From assembly GCF_024436415.1 (NCBI RefSeq), contig NZ_JAFMZQ010000001.1:2418001-2482000 (forward strand): a DNA stretch of 64,000 nt, in the 5' to 3' direction. Shown piece after piece: positions 34,207 to 42,600 of the stretch. The notes beneath the pieces are model-generated. The model had not been told where the DNA came from, searched no databases, and saw only the letters and a program-made list of their open reading frames with translations. Position 1 is the first letter of the stretch, and each line of letters opens with the position of its first letter. Both the position numbers and the translations under genes were made by a program. This DNA comes from Pedobacter deserti (GTDB lineage: Bacteria; Bacteroidota; Bacteroidia; Sphingobacteriales; Sphingobacteriaceae).

Positions 34207-34428
34207 ATGTATTGGACACTAGAACTCGCATCGCATTTGGAAGACGCTCCATGGCCAGCAACGAAAGACGAATTAATCGATTACGGTATCAGATCGGGAG
34301 CACCCGTAGAAGTAATCGAAAATCTTCAGGCACTCGAAGATGATGGTGAACCATATGAAACAATCGAAGAGATCTGGCCAGATTATCCAACCAAAGACGA
34401 TTTCTTCTTCAACGAAGACGAATATTAA
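34207..34428 (+). CDS. Small acidic DUF2795-type protein
   Basis: This 73-residue, strongly acidic protein reads MYWTLELASHLEDAPWPATK then DELIDYGIRSGAPVEVIENL. The first half is the DUF2795 motif (LE.APWPATK.EL..YA...GA...V...L). The second half is a conserved aromatic/acidic tail (EIWPDYPTKDDFFFNEDEY). It is near-universal in Sphingobacteriaceae, but its role is unknown. Its own consensus promoter and strong terminator make it a well-expressed single gene. Confidence 0.85.
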   Translation: MYWTLELASHLEDAPWPATKDELIDYGIRSGAPVEVIENLQALEDDGEPYETIEEIWPDYPTKDDFFFNEDEY

Positions 34429-34452
34429 GATTGTACCAATCTCAAATAAAAA

Positions 34453-34483
34453 CCCCGCTGCCAAACAGCGGGGTTTTTATTTT
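34453..34483 (+). terminator. Strong terminator of the DUF2795-type gene
   Basis: An 8-bp stem CCCCGCTG/CAGCGGGG (34453-34473) with a 5-nt loop is followed by TTTTTATTTT. It lies 24 bp after the stop codon. Confidence 0.9.
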
Positions 34484-34566
34484 GGAACGAAGATTGTTTA
34501 TGTATTGTCATGAAGTAATAAGCTTCTTACATCTATCTAAAAACATAAACTTAAAAATTAAACGTT

Positions 34567-34719
34567 ATGGGAAATCTACTTTATTTAATTGCGGTAATCT
34601 TGGTAATCATTTGGGCGATTAGCTTTTTCGGTAATTTCTATACAGGAGGAATCATCCACATTCTTTTAGTTATTGCAGTGATTGCCGTAATATTACGAAT
34701 TATCAGAAGTGCGGCTTAG
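34567..34719 (+). CDS. lmo0937-type small membrane protein (DUF5670-like)
   Basis: This 50-residue protein has two membrane segments. It starts MGNLLYLIAVILVIIWAISF, turns at FGNFYTGG, and continues IIHILLVIAVIAVILRIIR. The pattern L..IAVILVI.WAIGFF...GGIIHILLVIA matches the lmo0937-family (DUF5670) proteins, which are widespread and often stress-induced, of unknown function. It is flanked by terminators on both sides, so it must have its own promoter in 34484-34566. Confidence 0.8.
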   Translation: MGNLLYLIAVILVIIWAISFFGNFYTGGIIHILLVIAVIAVILRIIRSAA

Positions 34720-34735
34720 TCAGTATTTCAGATAC

Positions 34736-34768
34736 AAAAAGGGGCTTTTATATTAAAAGCCCCTTTTT
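34736..34768. terminator. Bidirectional terminator shared with the ispD stop codon
   Basis: GGGGCTTTTA and TAAAAGCCCC (34741-34763) form a 10-bp stem, with A-runs before and T-runs after it. It therefore terminates the 50-aa gene on the plus strand and ispD on the minus strand. The last codons of ispD (KKRGF and the TAA) are encoded inside the stem. Confidence 0.8.
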
Positions 34769-35430
34769 TTTAGATAAATATCAGCGATCTCCAAATCTTC
34801 TGGATAGGTGATTTTGATATTTTCCCGCTCTCCTTCCGCGATATGGATAGCGTGGCCACAATGTTCAGCTACAGTGGCATCATCCGTAAACTTCTCCTCG
34901 TACGGAATATCATAGCAGTCTTTATGCGTCTCCACGATAAATGTTTGTGGGGTCTGTACTAAAATGAAATCATTCCTGTTCACCGCAAGGCTTCCTTCAG
35001 CCTCATCCAGTTTTCTGAGCGAGTCTGTAGGAGAGACGGCAACTACACAATTACCTTTTTTCTCCGCCTGTTTATAAGACCTGAGTATGAGTTCCGGCGA
35101 TACAAGCGGTCTTACGGCATCGTGAATAGCTACCACACCCTGTTCCAGGATATGAGACAGGCCATTTCTAACCGAGTGGAACCTCGTTTCACCACCCTCC
35201 ACAACCTTATGCGGAATGTCGAAATGGTGAAGACGGCATAGCTCTGCCCAATAGTGATGCTGATGTCTATTTAGTACAACTATTATCTCTGGACTAAGTG
35301 TGCACTTATAAAAGGCCTGAATCGTATACATCATCACAGGTCGGCCCCTCAGCAACAAAAACTGTTTGGCAACCTTGCTCTGCATACGGCTTCCAGATCC
35401 ACCGGCAACTATAATAGCGAAATATTTCAT
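34753..35430 (-). CDS. ispD: 2-C-methyl-D-erythritol 4-phosphate cytidylyltransferase
   Basis: This 225-residue enzyme of the MEP isoprenoid pathway has the nucleotide-binding GGSGSRM.S...KQFLLL.GRPV motif at the N-terminus. AIHDAVRPLVSPELI and TQTPQ-like VQTPQTF follow in the core. Length is normal. It couples MEP to CTP. The coding end lies within the bidirectional terminator. It is 39 bp downstream of queA, so the two are likely co-transcribed. Confidence 0.95.
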   Translation of the reverse strand: MKYFAIIVAGGSGSRMQSKVAKQFLLLRGRPVMMYTIQAFYKCTLSPEIIVVLNRHQHHYWAELCRLHHFDIPHKVVEGGETRFHSVRNGLSHILEQGVVAIHDAVRPLVSPELILRSYKQAEKKGNCVVAVSPTDSLRKLDEAEGSLAVNRNDFILVQTPQTFIVETHKDCYDIPYEEKFTDDATVAEHCGHAIHIAEGERENIKITYPEDLEIADIYLKKRGF

Positions 35431-35469
35431 TGACTTGTTTAAACCGGTAATCTCGCTTCAAACGAGTAC

Positions 35470-36519
35470 CTATATAATCAGCATCGCATCGCCATAGCTA
35501 TAAAAGCGATATTTTTCTTTAACGGCAATTTCGTAAGCGTTCATTACATGCTCATATCCACCAAAGGCACTTACCATCATCAGCAGCGTCGATTCAGGCG
35601 TATGAAAATTGGTGATCATGGAATTGGCAATACTGAAATCGTAAGGCGGGAATATGAACTTACTTGTCCAGTCATTTGCAGCTTTAAGTGTCCTGTTAGA
35701 AGAAACAGCAGATTCTATGGCACGCATGGAGGTTGTACCAACTGCGCAAACTTTTCTCTTTTCTTCAATAGCTTTATTAACAATATCTGCATCGCGCTGT
35801 TCAATGATGAACTGCTCTGAGTCCATCTTGTGTTTGGTAAGATCTTCTACTTCAACAGACCTGAAAGTACCCAGACCCACATGCAAAGTTACTTCTGCAA
35901 AGTCAACGCCTTTCAGTTCAAGTCTCTTCATAAGCTCCCTGCTGAAATGCAATCCGGCGGTAGGAGCAGCAACTGCACCCTCATGTTTCGCAAAGATCGT
36001 CTGATAGCGCTCTTTATCCTGAGCGGTTGCCTTACGCTTAATATATTTTGGAAGCGGGGTCTCTCCAAGTATCTCAATGTTCTTCCTGAATTCCTCATCA
36101 GTACCGTCAAAAAGGAAACGGATGGTACGCCCTCTCGAGGTCGTATTATCTACCACTTCAGCAACAAGCAGGTCATCATCGCCAAAGTAAAGCTTGTTAC
36201 CTACACGTATTTTACGGGCCGGATCAACCAAAACGTCCCATAAGCGAAGTTCGCGGTTCAGTTCGCGTAACAGGAAAACCTCGATAGTAGCACCTGTTTT
36301 TTCCTTGTTGCCATAAAGTCTGGCCGGAAACACCTTGGTGTTGTTCAGGATCATTACATCTTTATCATCGAAATATTCTAAAACATCTTTGAAAATCCGG
36401 TGTTCAATTTTGCCACTATCTTTATGCAGAACCATTAATCGCGCTTCATCTCTCTGTTCAGATGGATTGTTTGCAACTAACGACTCAGGTAAATTAAACT
36501 TAAATTGAGATAATTTCAT
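35470..36519 (-). CDS. queA: S-adenosylmethionine:tRNA ribosyltransferase-isomerase
   Basis: This 349-residue enzyme transfers and isomerises the ribosyl group of SAM onto preQ1-tRNA in queuosine synthesis. Family segments include [12 protein letters not shown] near the N-terminus, [23 protein letters not shown], and [17 protein letters not shown] towards the C-terminus. I chose the ATG at 36519 ([12 protein letters not shown]), not the upstream in-frame start at 36549. Confidence 0.96.
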   Translation of the reverse strand: MKLSQFKFNLPESLVANNPSEQRDEARLMVLHKDSGKIEHRIFKDVLEYFDDKDVMILNNTKVFPARLYGNKEKTGATIEVFLLRELNRELRLWDVLVDPARKIRVGNKLYFGDDDLLVAEVVDNTTSRGRTIRFLFDGTDEEFRKNIEILGETPLPKYIKRKATAQDKERYQTIFAKHEGAVAAPTAGLHFSRELMKRLELKGVDFAEVTLHVGLGTFRSVEVEDLTKHKMDSEQFIIEQRDADIVNKAIEEKRKVCAVGTTSMRAIESAVSSNRTLKAANDWTSKFIFPPYDFSIANSMITNFHTPESTLLMMVSAFGGYEHVMNAYEIAVKEKYRFYSYGDAMLII

Positions 36520-36546
36520 ATTTTTCTGATGTAATAATTTAGGGCG

Positions 36547-36554
36547 CAAATTTA
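36547..36554 (-). promoter_or_regulatory. -7 element upstream of queA
   Basis: On the minus strand TAAATTTG matches TAnnTTTG exactly, about 28 bp before the queA ATG. The expected -33 position holds only A/T-rich sequence without TTTG. Confidence 0.4.
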
Positions 36555-36624
36555 CTAATATAATTTTTATAAACCTAGTTGAGCAATTTTTAAGTTAAAG
36601 TGATCCAGCTGTAACCTTTTTGGG

Positions 36625-36632
36625 TACATTTG
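36625..36632 (+). promoter_or_regulatory. -7 element upstream of the MacB-type permease
   Basis: TACATTTG fits TAnnTTTG exactly. The predicted transcript start near 36639 would leave only a few bases before the ATG cluster at 36642-36647, i.e. a very short leader. Confidence 0.35.
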
Positions 36633-36644
36633 ATCTAAATCCTG

Positions 36645-37889
36645 ATGATGATAATTTTTAGACTGATTGCCGAGAGTTTCCGTTTTGCAGCTGATGCCCT
36701 ACGCCAGAATAAGCTGCGCACCATGCTATCGCTTTTAGGCATCACCATAGGCATTTTTGCCATTATTTTCGTTTTCTCAGCGGCCGACACGTTCAGAAGT
36801 AAGCTTCAGGAAAGTATAGATAAGTTAGGTTCCAAAACAATCTTTATCCAAAAGTGGCCATGGGGTGGATTTGGCGACTATCCATGGTGGAAGTATGTTA
36901 ACCGTCCCGAACCCTCTCTCCGGGATTATGATCTGCTAAAAGAAAGATTAACCTATGCCCAGGGGGTTTCCTACGAAATCTACGCAAACGAGCGCACCGT
37001 CAAATACCGCGTAAATGCTGTGGAGGGCGCCGGACTGAGGGCGGTTTCGCAGGACTTTAACAAAACCTGGAACCTGGAATTTCAGGAAGGCAGGTATTTT
37101 ACCGAGAACGAGGGTAGGGCCGGTTCGCCGGTAGTGCTCATTGGCGCTGCACTTGCAGAAGGCTTGTTCAACGGTCAGCCAGCCATAGGCAAAAAGGTCT
37201 CGGTCATGGGAAGAAAAATGTCGGTGGTAGGCGTATTTAAAAAGGAGGGGGAAGACATGATGGGCATGTCGCAGGACAAGAATATCATTATGCCGCTTAA
37301 TTTAGCGCGCGGTATGATGGATGTAGAAAGCGGCCGTTACGACCCCACCATTACAGTGAGAGGCTATGATCACATCGCGCTCGAAGAAGTCGAAAGTGAG
37401 CTGAGAGGAGCTATGCGCTCCATCAGAAAGATCAGGCCCGGACAGGACGACGACTTTGCGCTCAACAAAAGTACCATCGCCTCCGATCAGCTCGATACGA
37501 TGTTTGGGGTGGTCGACCTTGCCGGATGGTTCATCGGGGGCTTTTCTATACTCGTGGGCGGCTTCGGCATCGCCAACATCATGTTTGTTTCTGTAAAGGA
37601 ACGTACCAACATCATTGGTATACAAAAGTCCCTGGGTGCCAAAAACTACTTTATCCTGCTTCAGTTTCTGTTTGAAGCCATTGCACTATGTCTTTTAGGT
37701 GGGCTACTTGGCTTATTGCTCGTATATATCGGTACGCTGATCGCGGGCTCCTTCGGATTTGAGATGGTATTGTTTATGTCGAACATTATTCTGGGAATAG
37801 GTGTATCAGTGATCATTGGAGTTATCTCCGGTTTTTGGCCAGCATATTCAGCCTCCCGTCTCGACCCCGTCGAAGCCATTAGATCATAA
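36645..37889 (+). CDS. MacB/FtsX-type ABC transporter permease
   Basis: This 414-residue protein has the MacB_PCD layout. There is one N-terminal membrane segment (about 25-47, LSLLGITIGIFAIIFVFSAA), a periplasmic domain of about 230 residues and a C-terminal FtsX domain with three segments. The signature KERTNIIGIQKSLGAK lies near residue 325, and the protein ends in SRLDPVEAIRS. Such permeases need a LolD/MacB-type ATPase; one is encoded at 32765-33523, in another unit. The function could be export of lipoprotein, peptide or drug. Confidence 0.9.
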   Translation: MMIIFRLIAESFRFAADALRQNKLRTMLSLLGITIGIFAIIFVFSAADTFRSKLQESIDKLGSKTIFIQKWPWGGFGDYPWWKYVNRPEPSLRDYDLLKERLTYAQGVSYEIYANERTVKYRVNAVEGAGLRAVSQDFNKTWNLEFQEGRYFTENEGRAGSPVVLIGAALAEGLFNGQPAIGKKVSVMGRKMSVVGVFKKEGEDMMGMSQDKNIIMPLNLARGMMDVESGRYDPTITVRGYDHIALEEVESELRGAMRSIRKIRPGQDDDFALNKSTIASDQLDTMFGVVDLAGWFIGGFSILVGGFGIANIMFVSVKERTNIIGIQKSLGAKNYFILLQFLFEAIALCLLGGLLGLLLVYIGTLIAGSFGFEMVLFMSNIILGIGVSVIIGVISGFWPAYSASRLDPVEAIRS

Positions 37890-37916
37890 CCGGCAACCAG
37901 ATCAGGAGACAAAACA

Positions 37917-37950
37917 TAAAAAGCCGGATATTGATAAAATATCCGGCTTT
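37917..37950. terminator. Hairpin between converging permease and aminotransferase genes
   Basis: AAAGCCGGATATT (37920-37932) and ATATCCGGCTTT (37939-37950) form a long stem with a short loop. The minus-strand side is followed by TTTTTATGTTTT, so it mainly ends the aminotransferase transcript. The plus side has a weaker T-run. Confidence 0.75.
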
Positions 37951-37971
37951 CGTTATCATTTGATAAGTGTC

Positions 37972-39165
37972 TTACGACAACTTCACTAAAGCATCTTTAA
38001 TTCTTGATACCGCTTTTCTTAGCTGGTCTTCAGACGCTGCATAGGAAATCCTGATGCAGTCTTCATTACCGAAAGCTTCGCCGGTTACGGTCGAAACGTG
38101 AGCCTCATTGAGGATGTATAAACACAGGTCTTCCGCATTGTTGATTACCGTATCGCCATTCCTTCTCCCGAAATAAGACTTAATCTCCGGGAAGAAGTAA
38201 AACGCACCGTCAGGAAGATTAACCTTAACGCCCGGAATCTCTTTAAGCAGGGCGTAAACAATGTCTCTGCGTTTTTTAAATTCTGCAACCATCTCCTTTA
38301 CAGAATCTAAGCCACCCTGGTAACCAGCCAAAGCAGCACGCTGCGCGATTGAAGAGGTGCCCGAAGTGATCTGGCCCTGCAATTTATCACAAGCAGAAGC
38401 GATCTCTTTGTTGGCCGCCATATAGCCCACACGCCATCCGGTCATGGCGTACGACTTAGAGAAGCCGTTGATCAGTATCACACGGTCTTTCACACTGTCG
38501 AATTCAGCAATAGAAGCATGCTGGCCGACAAAATTGATGTGCTCATAAATCTCGTCCGATATGATGTAAATATTCGGATATTTCTCAAAAACCTCTACCA
38601 GTGCAGCAAGTTCTTCTTTGCTGTAGACCGAACCGGTCGGATTACATGGCGAAGAAAACATGAACAGCTTGGTTTTAGGTGTTATTGCAGCTTCAAGTTG
38701 GTCGGCAGTGATTTTAAACTCATTCTCCACAGTTGCGTTGATAAACACCGTCTCGCCCTCCGCCAGCTTGATCATTTCTGAATACGATACCCAGTAAGGC
38801 GTAGGAACGATCACTTCATCACCCGGATCTACCAGGCACAGAACCGCATTTGCAAGCGATTGCTTGGCACCGGTCGATACAACAATCTGCTCAGGAGTAT
38901 AGGTAAGGTTATTCTCGTTTAATAGTTTTTCAGTAACCGCTTTTCTCAAATCAGCGTATCCCGATACCGGAGTATAATATGAGTAGTTTTCATCTATGGC
39001 TTTTTTGGCTGCCTCCTTTACAAAGTCAGGCGTATAAAAATCAGGCTCCCCGAAACTCAGGTTAATAACATCTATCCCTTTGGCGGATAGCTCTCTGCCC
39101 AGCTTAGCCATTTTAATGGTTTGCGACTCAGACAGGTTGTTGATTCTTTTAGATAAAAATGTCAT
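37972..39165 (-). CDS. Class I/II pyridoxal-phosphate aminotransferase (aspartate aminotransferase type)
   Basis: This 397-residue PLP enzyme has NLSFGEPDFYTPDFV at the N-terminus, SSPCNPTGSVY, and the cofactor lysine in GFSKSYAMTGWRVGYM (about residue 235). RISYA near the C-terminus carries the substrate-carboxylate arginine. These are features of the subgroup I-gamma aspartate/prephenate aminotransferases. I chose the ATG at 39165 (MTFLSKRINNL); 44 further in-frame codons upstream are cysteine/phenylalanine-rich and not family-like. Confidence 0.92.
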   Translation of the reverse strand: MTFLSKRINNLSESQTIKMAKLGRELSAKGIDVINLSFGEPDFYTPDFVKEAAKKAIDENYSYYTPVSGYADLRKAVTEKLLNENNLTYTPEQIVVSTGAKQSLANAVLCLVDPGDEVIVPTPYWVSYSEMIKLAEGETVFINATVENEFKITADQLEAAITPKTKLFMFSSPCNPTGSVYSKEELAALVEVFEKYPNIYIISDEIYEHINFVGQHASIAEFDSVKDRVILINGFSKSYAMTGWRVGYMAANKEIASACDKLQGQITSGTSSIAQRAALAGYQGGLDSVKEMVAEFKKRRDIVYALLKEIPGVKVNLPDGAFYFFPEIKSYFGRRNGDTVINNAEDLCLYILNEAHVSTVTGEAFGNEDCIRISYAASEDQLRKAVSRIKDALVKLS

Positions 39166-39201
39166 AATTGGTGGTGAATAGCAATAAAATTTGTGCGGAC
39201 A

Positions 39202-39209
39202 CAAAGATA
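39202..39209 (-). promoter_or_regulatory. -7 element upstream of the aminotransferase
   Basis: On the minus strand TATCTTTG matches TAnnTTTG exactly, about 37 bp before the ATG at 39165. No clear TTTG lies at -33. Confidence 0.4.
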
Positions 39210-39275
39210 TGAACCTCACCGGATTATGAACTAAAAAAAATACTTTTAATGGAATGCGCGCCTTAAACAGTATTT

Positions 39276-40274
39276 TTGAACACCAAATCGAGAACATTGC
39301 ATCCTAGAAAGACAGCCATTCTTATTGCCTTGTCCATCAGTGTTTTACTGATGCTGGCCAAGTTTGGGGCCTATCTGATCACGCATTCCAATGCCATTCT
39401 TACAGATGCAGCCGAAAGCATCGTCAATGTCATCGCCAGTGCCTTCGCTTTTTACAGCATCTATCTCGCCACCAGACCAAAAGATAACAACCACCCGTAT
39501 GGCCACGGCAAAATTGAATTTTTCTCAGCCTTTCTGGAAGGCGTGCTTATTACCGCGGCCGGTGTCATTATTTTGCTTAAATCGGGGGCCGATCTGATCT
39601 ATCCGAAAACACTGGAAAACCTGCTGGAGGGTGCGATCATTATCGGAGCTACTGGTATCATCAATCTGTTTACCGGCCTATATCTGATCAAAGCAGGAAA
39701 AACACACAGGTCCATTACCCTCGAAGCAGACGGCAAACACCTTTTTACGGATGCCATAACCAGCGCGGGACTTGTCGGCGGAATCATATTGATCAAGGTT
39801 ACGGGACTAACATGGCTGGATTCCGTGATATCTATTTTGCTTGCCGGTTATATCATTCATAACGGTTACAAACTTATCCGCCGTTCTGTCGGCGGCCTTA
39901 TGGACGAGAGTAACCAGGAAGTTGTCAAAGATGTTATCGCTATTCTGCAGCATAACAGGCGCGATCCCTGGATCGATATACACAATCTGAGGGCGCAGCA
40001 GTATGGCGCCGATCTGCATATCGACTGCCATATTACATTGCCTTATTATTTTGAGCTCACACAGGTTCACCGCGAGATATCCGAGATAGATCAGACCATC
40101 AACGGCACCGCGCCGCACAAGACCGAGCTGTTTATACACGCCGATCCTTGTCTGCCTGAGTGCTGCCATTACTGCCATATGAAGGAATGTCCGGTACGCC
40201 GCGAGCCCTTCCGCGAGGAGATTGTATGGACCATTGAGAATGCTACCAAGAACCAAAAACATTTTGATCAATGA
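39276..40274 (+). CDS. Cation diffusion facilitator (CDF) metal transporter
   Basis: This is a 332-residue protein with six membrane segments. The CDF metal-binding motifs are LTDAAES in helix 2, HPYGHGKIE between helices 2 and 3, and HLFTDA in helix 5. After the cytoplasmic domain comes a Cys/His-rich tail (HADPCLPECCHYCHMKEC) that is likely to bind Zn(II) or a similar ion. The start is uncertain. The frame opens with a TTG at 39276, but TATTTTTG at 39271-39278 is an exact -7 box over that codon. The in-frame TTG at 39297 may then be the true start; no in-frame ATG is near. The NUDIX gene overlaps its end by 4 bp. Confidence 0.9.
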   Translation: MNTKSRTLHPRKTAILIALSISVLLMLAKFGAYLITHSNAILTDAAESIVNVIASAFAFYSIYLATRPKDNNHPYGHGKIEFFSAFLEGVLITAAGVIILLKSGADLIYPKTLENLLEGAIIIGATGIINLFTGLYLIKAGKTHRSITLEADGKHLFTDAITSAGLVGGIILIKVTGLTWLDSVISILLAGYIIHNGYKLIRRSVGGLMDESNQEVVKDVIAILQHNRRDPWIDIHNLRAQQYGADLHIDCHITLPYYFELTQVHREISEIDQTINGTAPHKTELFIHADPCLPECCHYCHMKECPVRREPFREEIVWTIENATKNQKHFDQ

Positions 40275-40747
40275 GTTACTTTAACGTACGGGTATATGGC
40301 GTGCTGATCAACGAGGAGAATCAGGTTCTGATCAGCGACGAGCAGTCGGGCGACCGGACCTTCAGTAAGTTCCCCGGCGGTGGCGTAGAACTTGGAGAAG
40401 GTCTTCTGGAAGCGCTTAAGCGGGAATTTATAGAGGAATGCGAAGTTGAGGTAGAAGTGCTTAGCCACCTGTATACCACCGATTTTTACGAGAAGTCGTC
40501 ATTCAACGACAGCCAGATCCTGAGTATCTATTACCTGGTAAAACCTGTTACACCGCTCAACCTTTCCTTTAAGACCCAGGTGTACGATTTCGACGAAGGA
40601 AAGCTGCAATCCTTCAGATGGGTTGCCCTGGAGAAGCTGAGCACCAGCGATGTAACATTCCGTACCGATCAGCGCGTTGTCGAGGTCATACTAATGCAGA
40701 ACGAACAAATAAAAAATACCCTACATGAATTTAACCGAAAGGGATAG
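40271..40747 (+). CDS. NUDIX hydrolase
   Basis: This 158-residue protein has a complete NUDIX box: GGGVELGEGLLEALKREFIEECEV, i.e. G-x5-E-x7-RE-x2-EE (about residues 36-59). It hydrolyses a nucleoside diphosphate linked to another group; the substrate is not predictable. It overlaps the CDF gene by 4 bp (ATGA) and its last 23 bp lie within bioA, so the three genes are translationally coupled. Confidence 0.92.
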   Translation: MSYFNVRVYGVLINEENQVLISDEQSGDRTFSKFPGGGVELGEGLLEALKREFIEECEVEVEVLSHLYTTDFYEKSSFNDSQILSIYYLVKPVTPLNLSFKTQVYDFDEGKLQSFRWVALEKLSTSDVTFRTDQRVVEVILMQNEQIKNTLHEFNRKG

Positions 40748-42002
40748 TAAAGTTATCTGGCATCCCTACACTCAAATGAAGGATGCACTGCCGCATATCG
40801 GCATTGTACGTGGCGAAGGATGCTATTTATACGATGATGCGGGGCAACGCTATATCGACGCGGTTTCCAGCTGGTGGGTGAATATTCACGGTCACGCACA
40901 CCCGCACATCGCGGCTAAAGTGGCCGAACAGCTTAGAACGCTCGAACATGTGATCTTCGCTGGATTCACCCATGAGTCGGCAGTACAGTTAGCCGAACGG
41001 CTCCTGCCGCTGCTGCCAGGCCGGCAGGAGAAGGTATTTTACAGCGACAATGGTTCTACAGCTGTGGAAGTCGCCCTGAAAATGTGCCTTCAGTATTGGG
41101 TGAACGGGGGCAAGCCACGCACTAAAATACTTGCATTTCGGGAAGCATATCATGGCGACACCTTCGGTGCTATGTCTGTAAGCGGACGCAGTATGTTTAC
41201 CGAGCCATTTAATTCCCTGTTGTTTGATGTAGAGTTCCTGGATTTGCCTAGCGCAGCAAATATCAGCCAGCTAAGATCTCGAATCAATTACCTGTCGAAC
41301 GAAGTTGCCTGTTTTATCTTTGAACCCATGGTATTGGGAACGGCAGGCATGCGTATGTACGACGCGGCCTATCTTGATGCGCTGATCGAAAGCTGCCAGT
41401 CGCACGGTATTTTAACCATAGCCGATGAAGTAATGACTGGTTTTGGTCGCACAGGCAAATACTTCTCCTGCGAGGCCTTAAAAACCGCGCCCGATATATA
41501 TTGCCTTTCCAAAGGGCTTACTGGAGGTACGATGCCGATGGGTATTACGACCTGCAACGACAAGATATATCAGGCCTTTTACAGCACCGATAAGCTTAAA
41601 ACGCTGTATCATGGCCATTCCTTTACGGCCAACCCGGTCGCCTGCGCGGCTTCACTGGCCAGCCTGGATATCCTCGAGCGGGAGGAAACCATGGACAACA
41701 TCAGACGGATCGAGAAACAGCATAGCCAGTTTGCCGCCAAAATAGCGGGTCATCCCAAATTGAAAGACGTACGCCAGGCGGGAACTATACTGGCTATAGA
41801 ATGGGAGGCAGGGGAAGATGCATCTTACCTCAGCGGACTACGCAATCGGCTCTATAATTTCTTCCTCGAACGTGGAATTATCATGAGGCCCCTGGGAAAT
41901 ATCATTTATATTTTACCGCCTTATGTCATCAGTAACGACGATCTGGACTATATTTACAGCGCAATATCAGCAGCATTAACAGAAATTGACTATGCAAATT
42001 AA
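40725..42002 (+). CDS. bioA: Adenosylmethionine-8-amino-7-oxononanoate aminotransferase
   Basis: This 425-residue PLP enzyme makes 7,8-diaminopelargonate, the antepenultimate step of biotin synthesis, using SAM as amino donor. Typical segments are WHPYTQMKDALP at the N-terminus, SSWWVNIHGHAHP, FADEV-like IADEVMTGFGRTG, and the cofactor lysine in CLSKGLTGGTMPMG (about residue 268). GHSFTANPVACA also fits. No other biotin gene lies in the window. It overlaps both neighbours. Confidence 0.94.
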   Translation: MNLTERDSKVIWHPYTQMKDALPHIGIVRGEGCYLYDDAGQRYIDAVSSWWVNIHGHAHPHIAAKVAEQLRTLEHVIFAGFTHESAVQLAERLLPLLPGRQEKVFYSDNGSTAVEVALKMCLQYWVNGGKPRTKILAFREAYHGDTFGAMSVSGRSMFTEPFNSLLFDVEFLDLPSAANISQLRSRINYLSNEVACFIFEPMVLGTAGMRMYDAAYLDALIESCQSHGILTIADEVMTGFGRTGKYFSCEALKTAPDIYCLSKGLTGGTMPMGITTCNDKIYQAFYSTDKLKTLYHGHSFTANPVACAASLASLDILEREETMDNIRRIEKQHSQFAAKIAGHPKLKDVRQAGTILAIEWEAGEDASYLSGLRNRLYNFFLERGIIMRPLGNIIYILPPYVISNDDLDYIYSAISAALTEIDYAN

Positions 42003-42600
42003 ACCCATACTGGAACATATAGTGAACGATAACCTTTTGCATGCCAAATGGTTAAATACCCTTTCATTCATGGAAAATGCAGGTGCAAAAAAGATTTCCG
42101 CATCTGAGCACAAGGAAAGCGTGCATCTCATTATCCTCAAGCATGCCGCAGAGGAGCACAGGCATGCTTACTATCTTAAAAAACAAATAGACAAACTGGG
42201 TGCAAATCTCTTTCAGACCTATACCAACGAAGAATTGCTCACACCAGATCATACCAAATACTATCTCAACGCGCTTGATATTGCCGCTTGTCGTTACCTG
42301 AAAAAGGAGTTCAACCTAAGCGGCTACGAGTTAAAGTTTGCCGCCTATCTTTTTGTAACCTATGTGATCGAAGTAAGGGCAGACGAACTGTATCCCATCT
42401 ATCAGGAAGTGCTCAGCAACGCAAAAAGCAGGGTAAACGTTAAGTCGATTATCCTTGAAGAAGAAGGTCACCTGGAAGAAATGATCAAACAACTGGAAGA
42501 ATTCTCACCAGAATGGCAAAAGCATGCAGCAGAGATCATTCGCATAGAACAGGAAATGTTCGAAGGCTGGATGAGCAACCTTGGCCGACAGATCGCTTAG
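41992..42600 (+). CDS. Ferritin-like (diiron-type) protein coupled to bioA
   Basis: This 202-residue helical protein carries two Glu-x-x-His motifs, EHRH (in AAEEHRHAYYLKK) and EEGH (in ILEEEGHLEEM). Further glutamates sit in SEHKESVH and VTYVIEVRADELYPIY, so it has the ligand set of a ferritin-like four-helix diiron protein. I do not recognise a named family. The ATG at 41992 lies inside the last codons of bioA (11-bp overlap), so translation is coupled; a TTG two codons earlier is also in frame. A role connected with biotin or pimelate supply is an inference from context only. It ends overlapping the convergent pdeM stop by 4 bp. Confidence 0.65.
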   Translation: MQIKPILEHIVNDNLLHAKWLNTLSFMENAGAKKISASEHKESVHLIILKHAAEEHRHAYYLKKQIDKLGANLFQTYTNEELLTPDHTKYYLNALDIAACRYLKKEFNLSGYELKFAAYLFVTYVIEVRADELYPIYQEVLSNAKSRVNVKSIILEEEGHLEEMIKQLEEFSPEWQKHAAEIIRIEQEMFEGWMSNLGRQIA

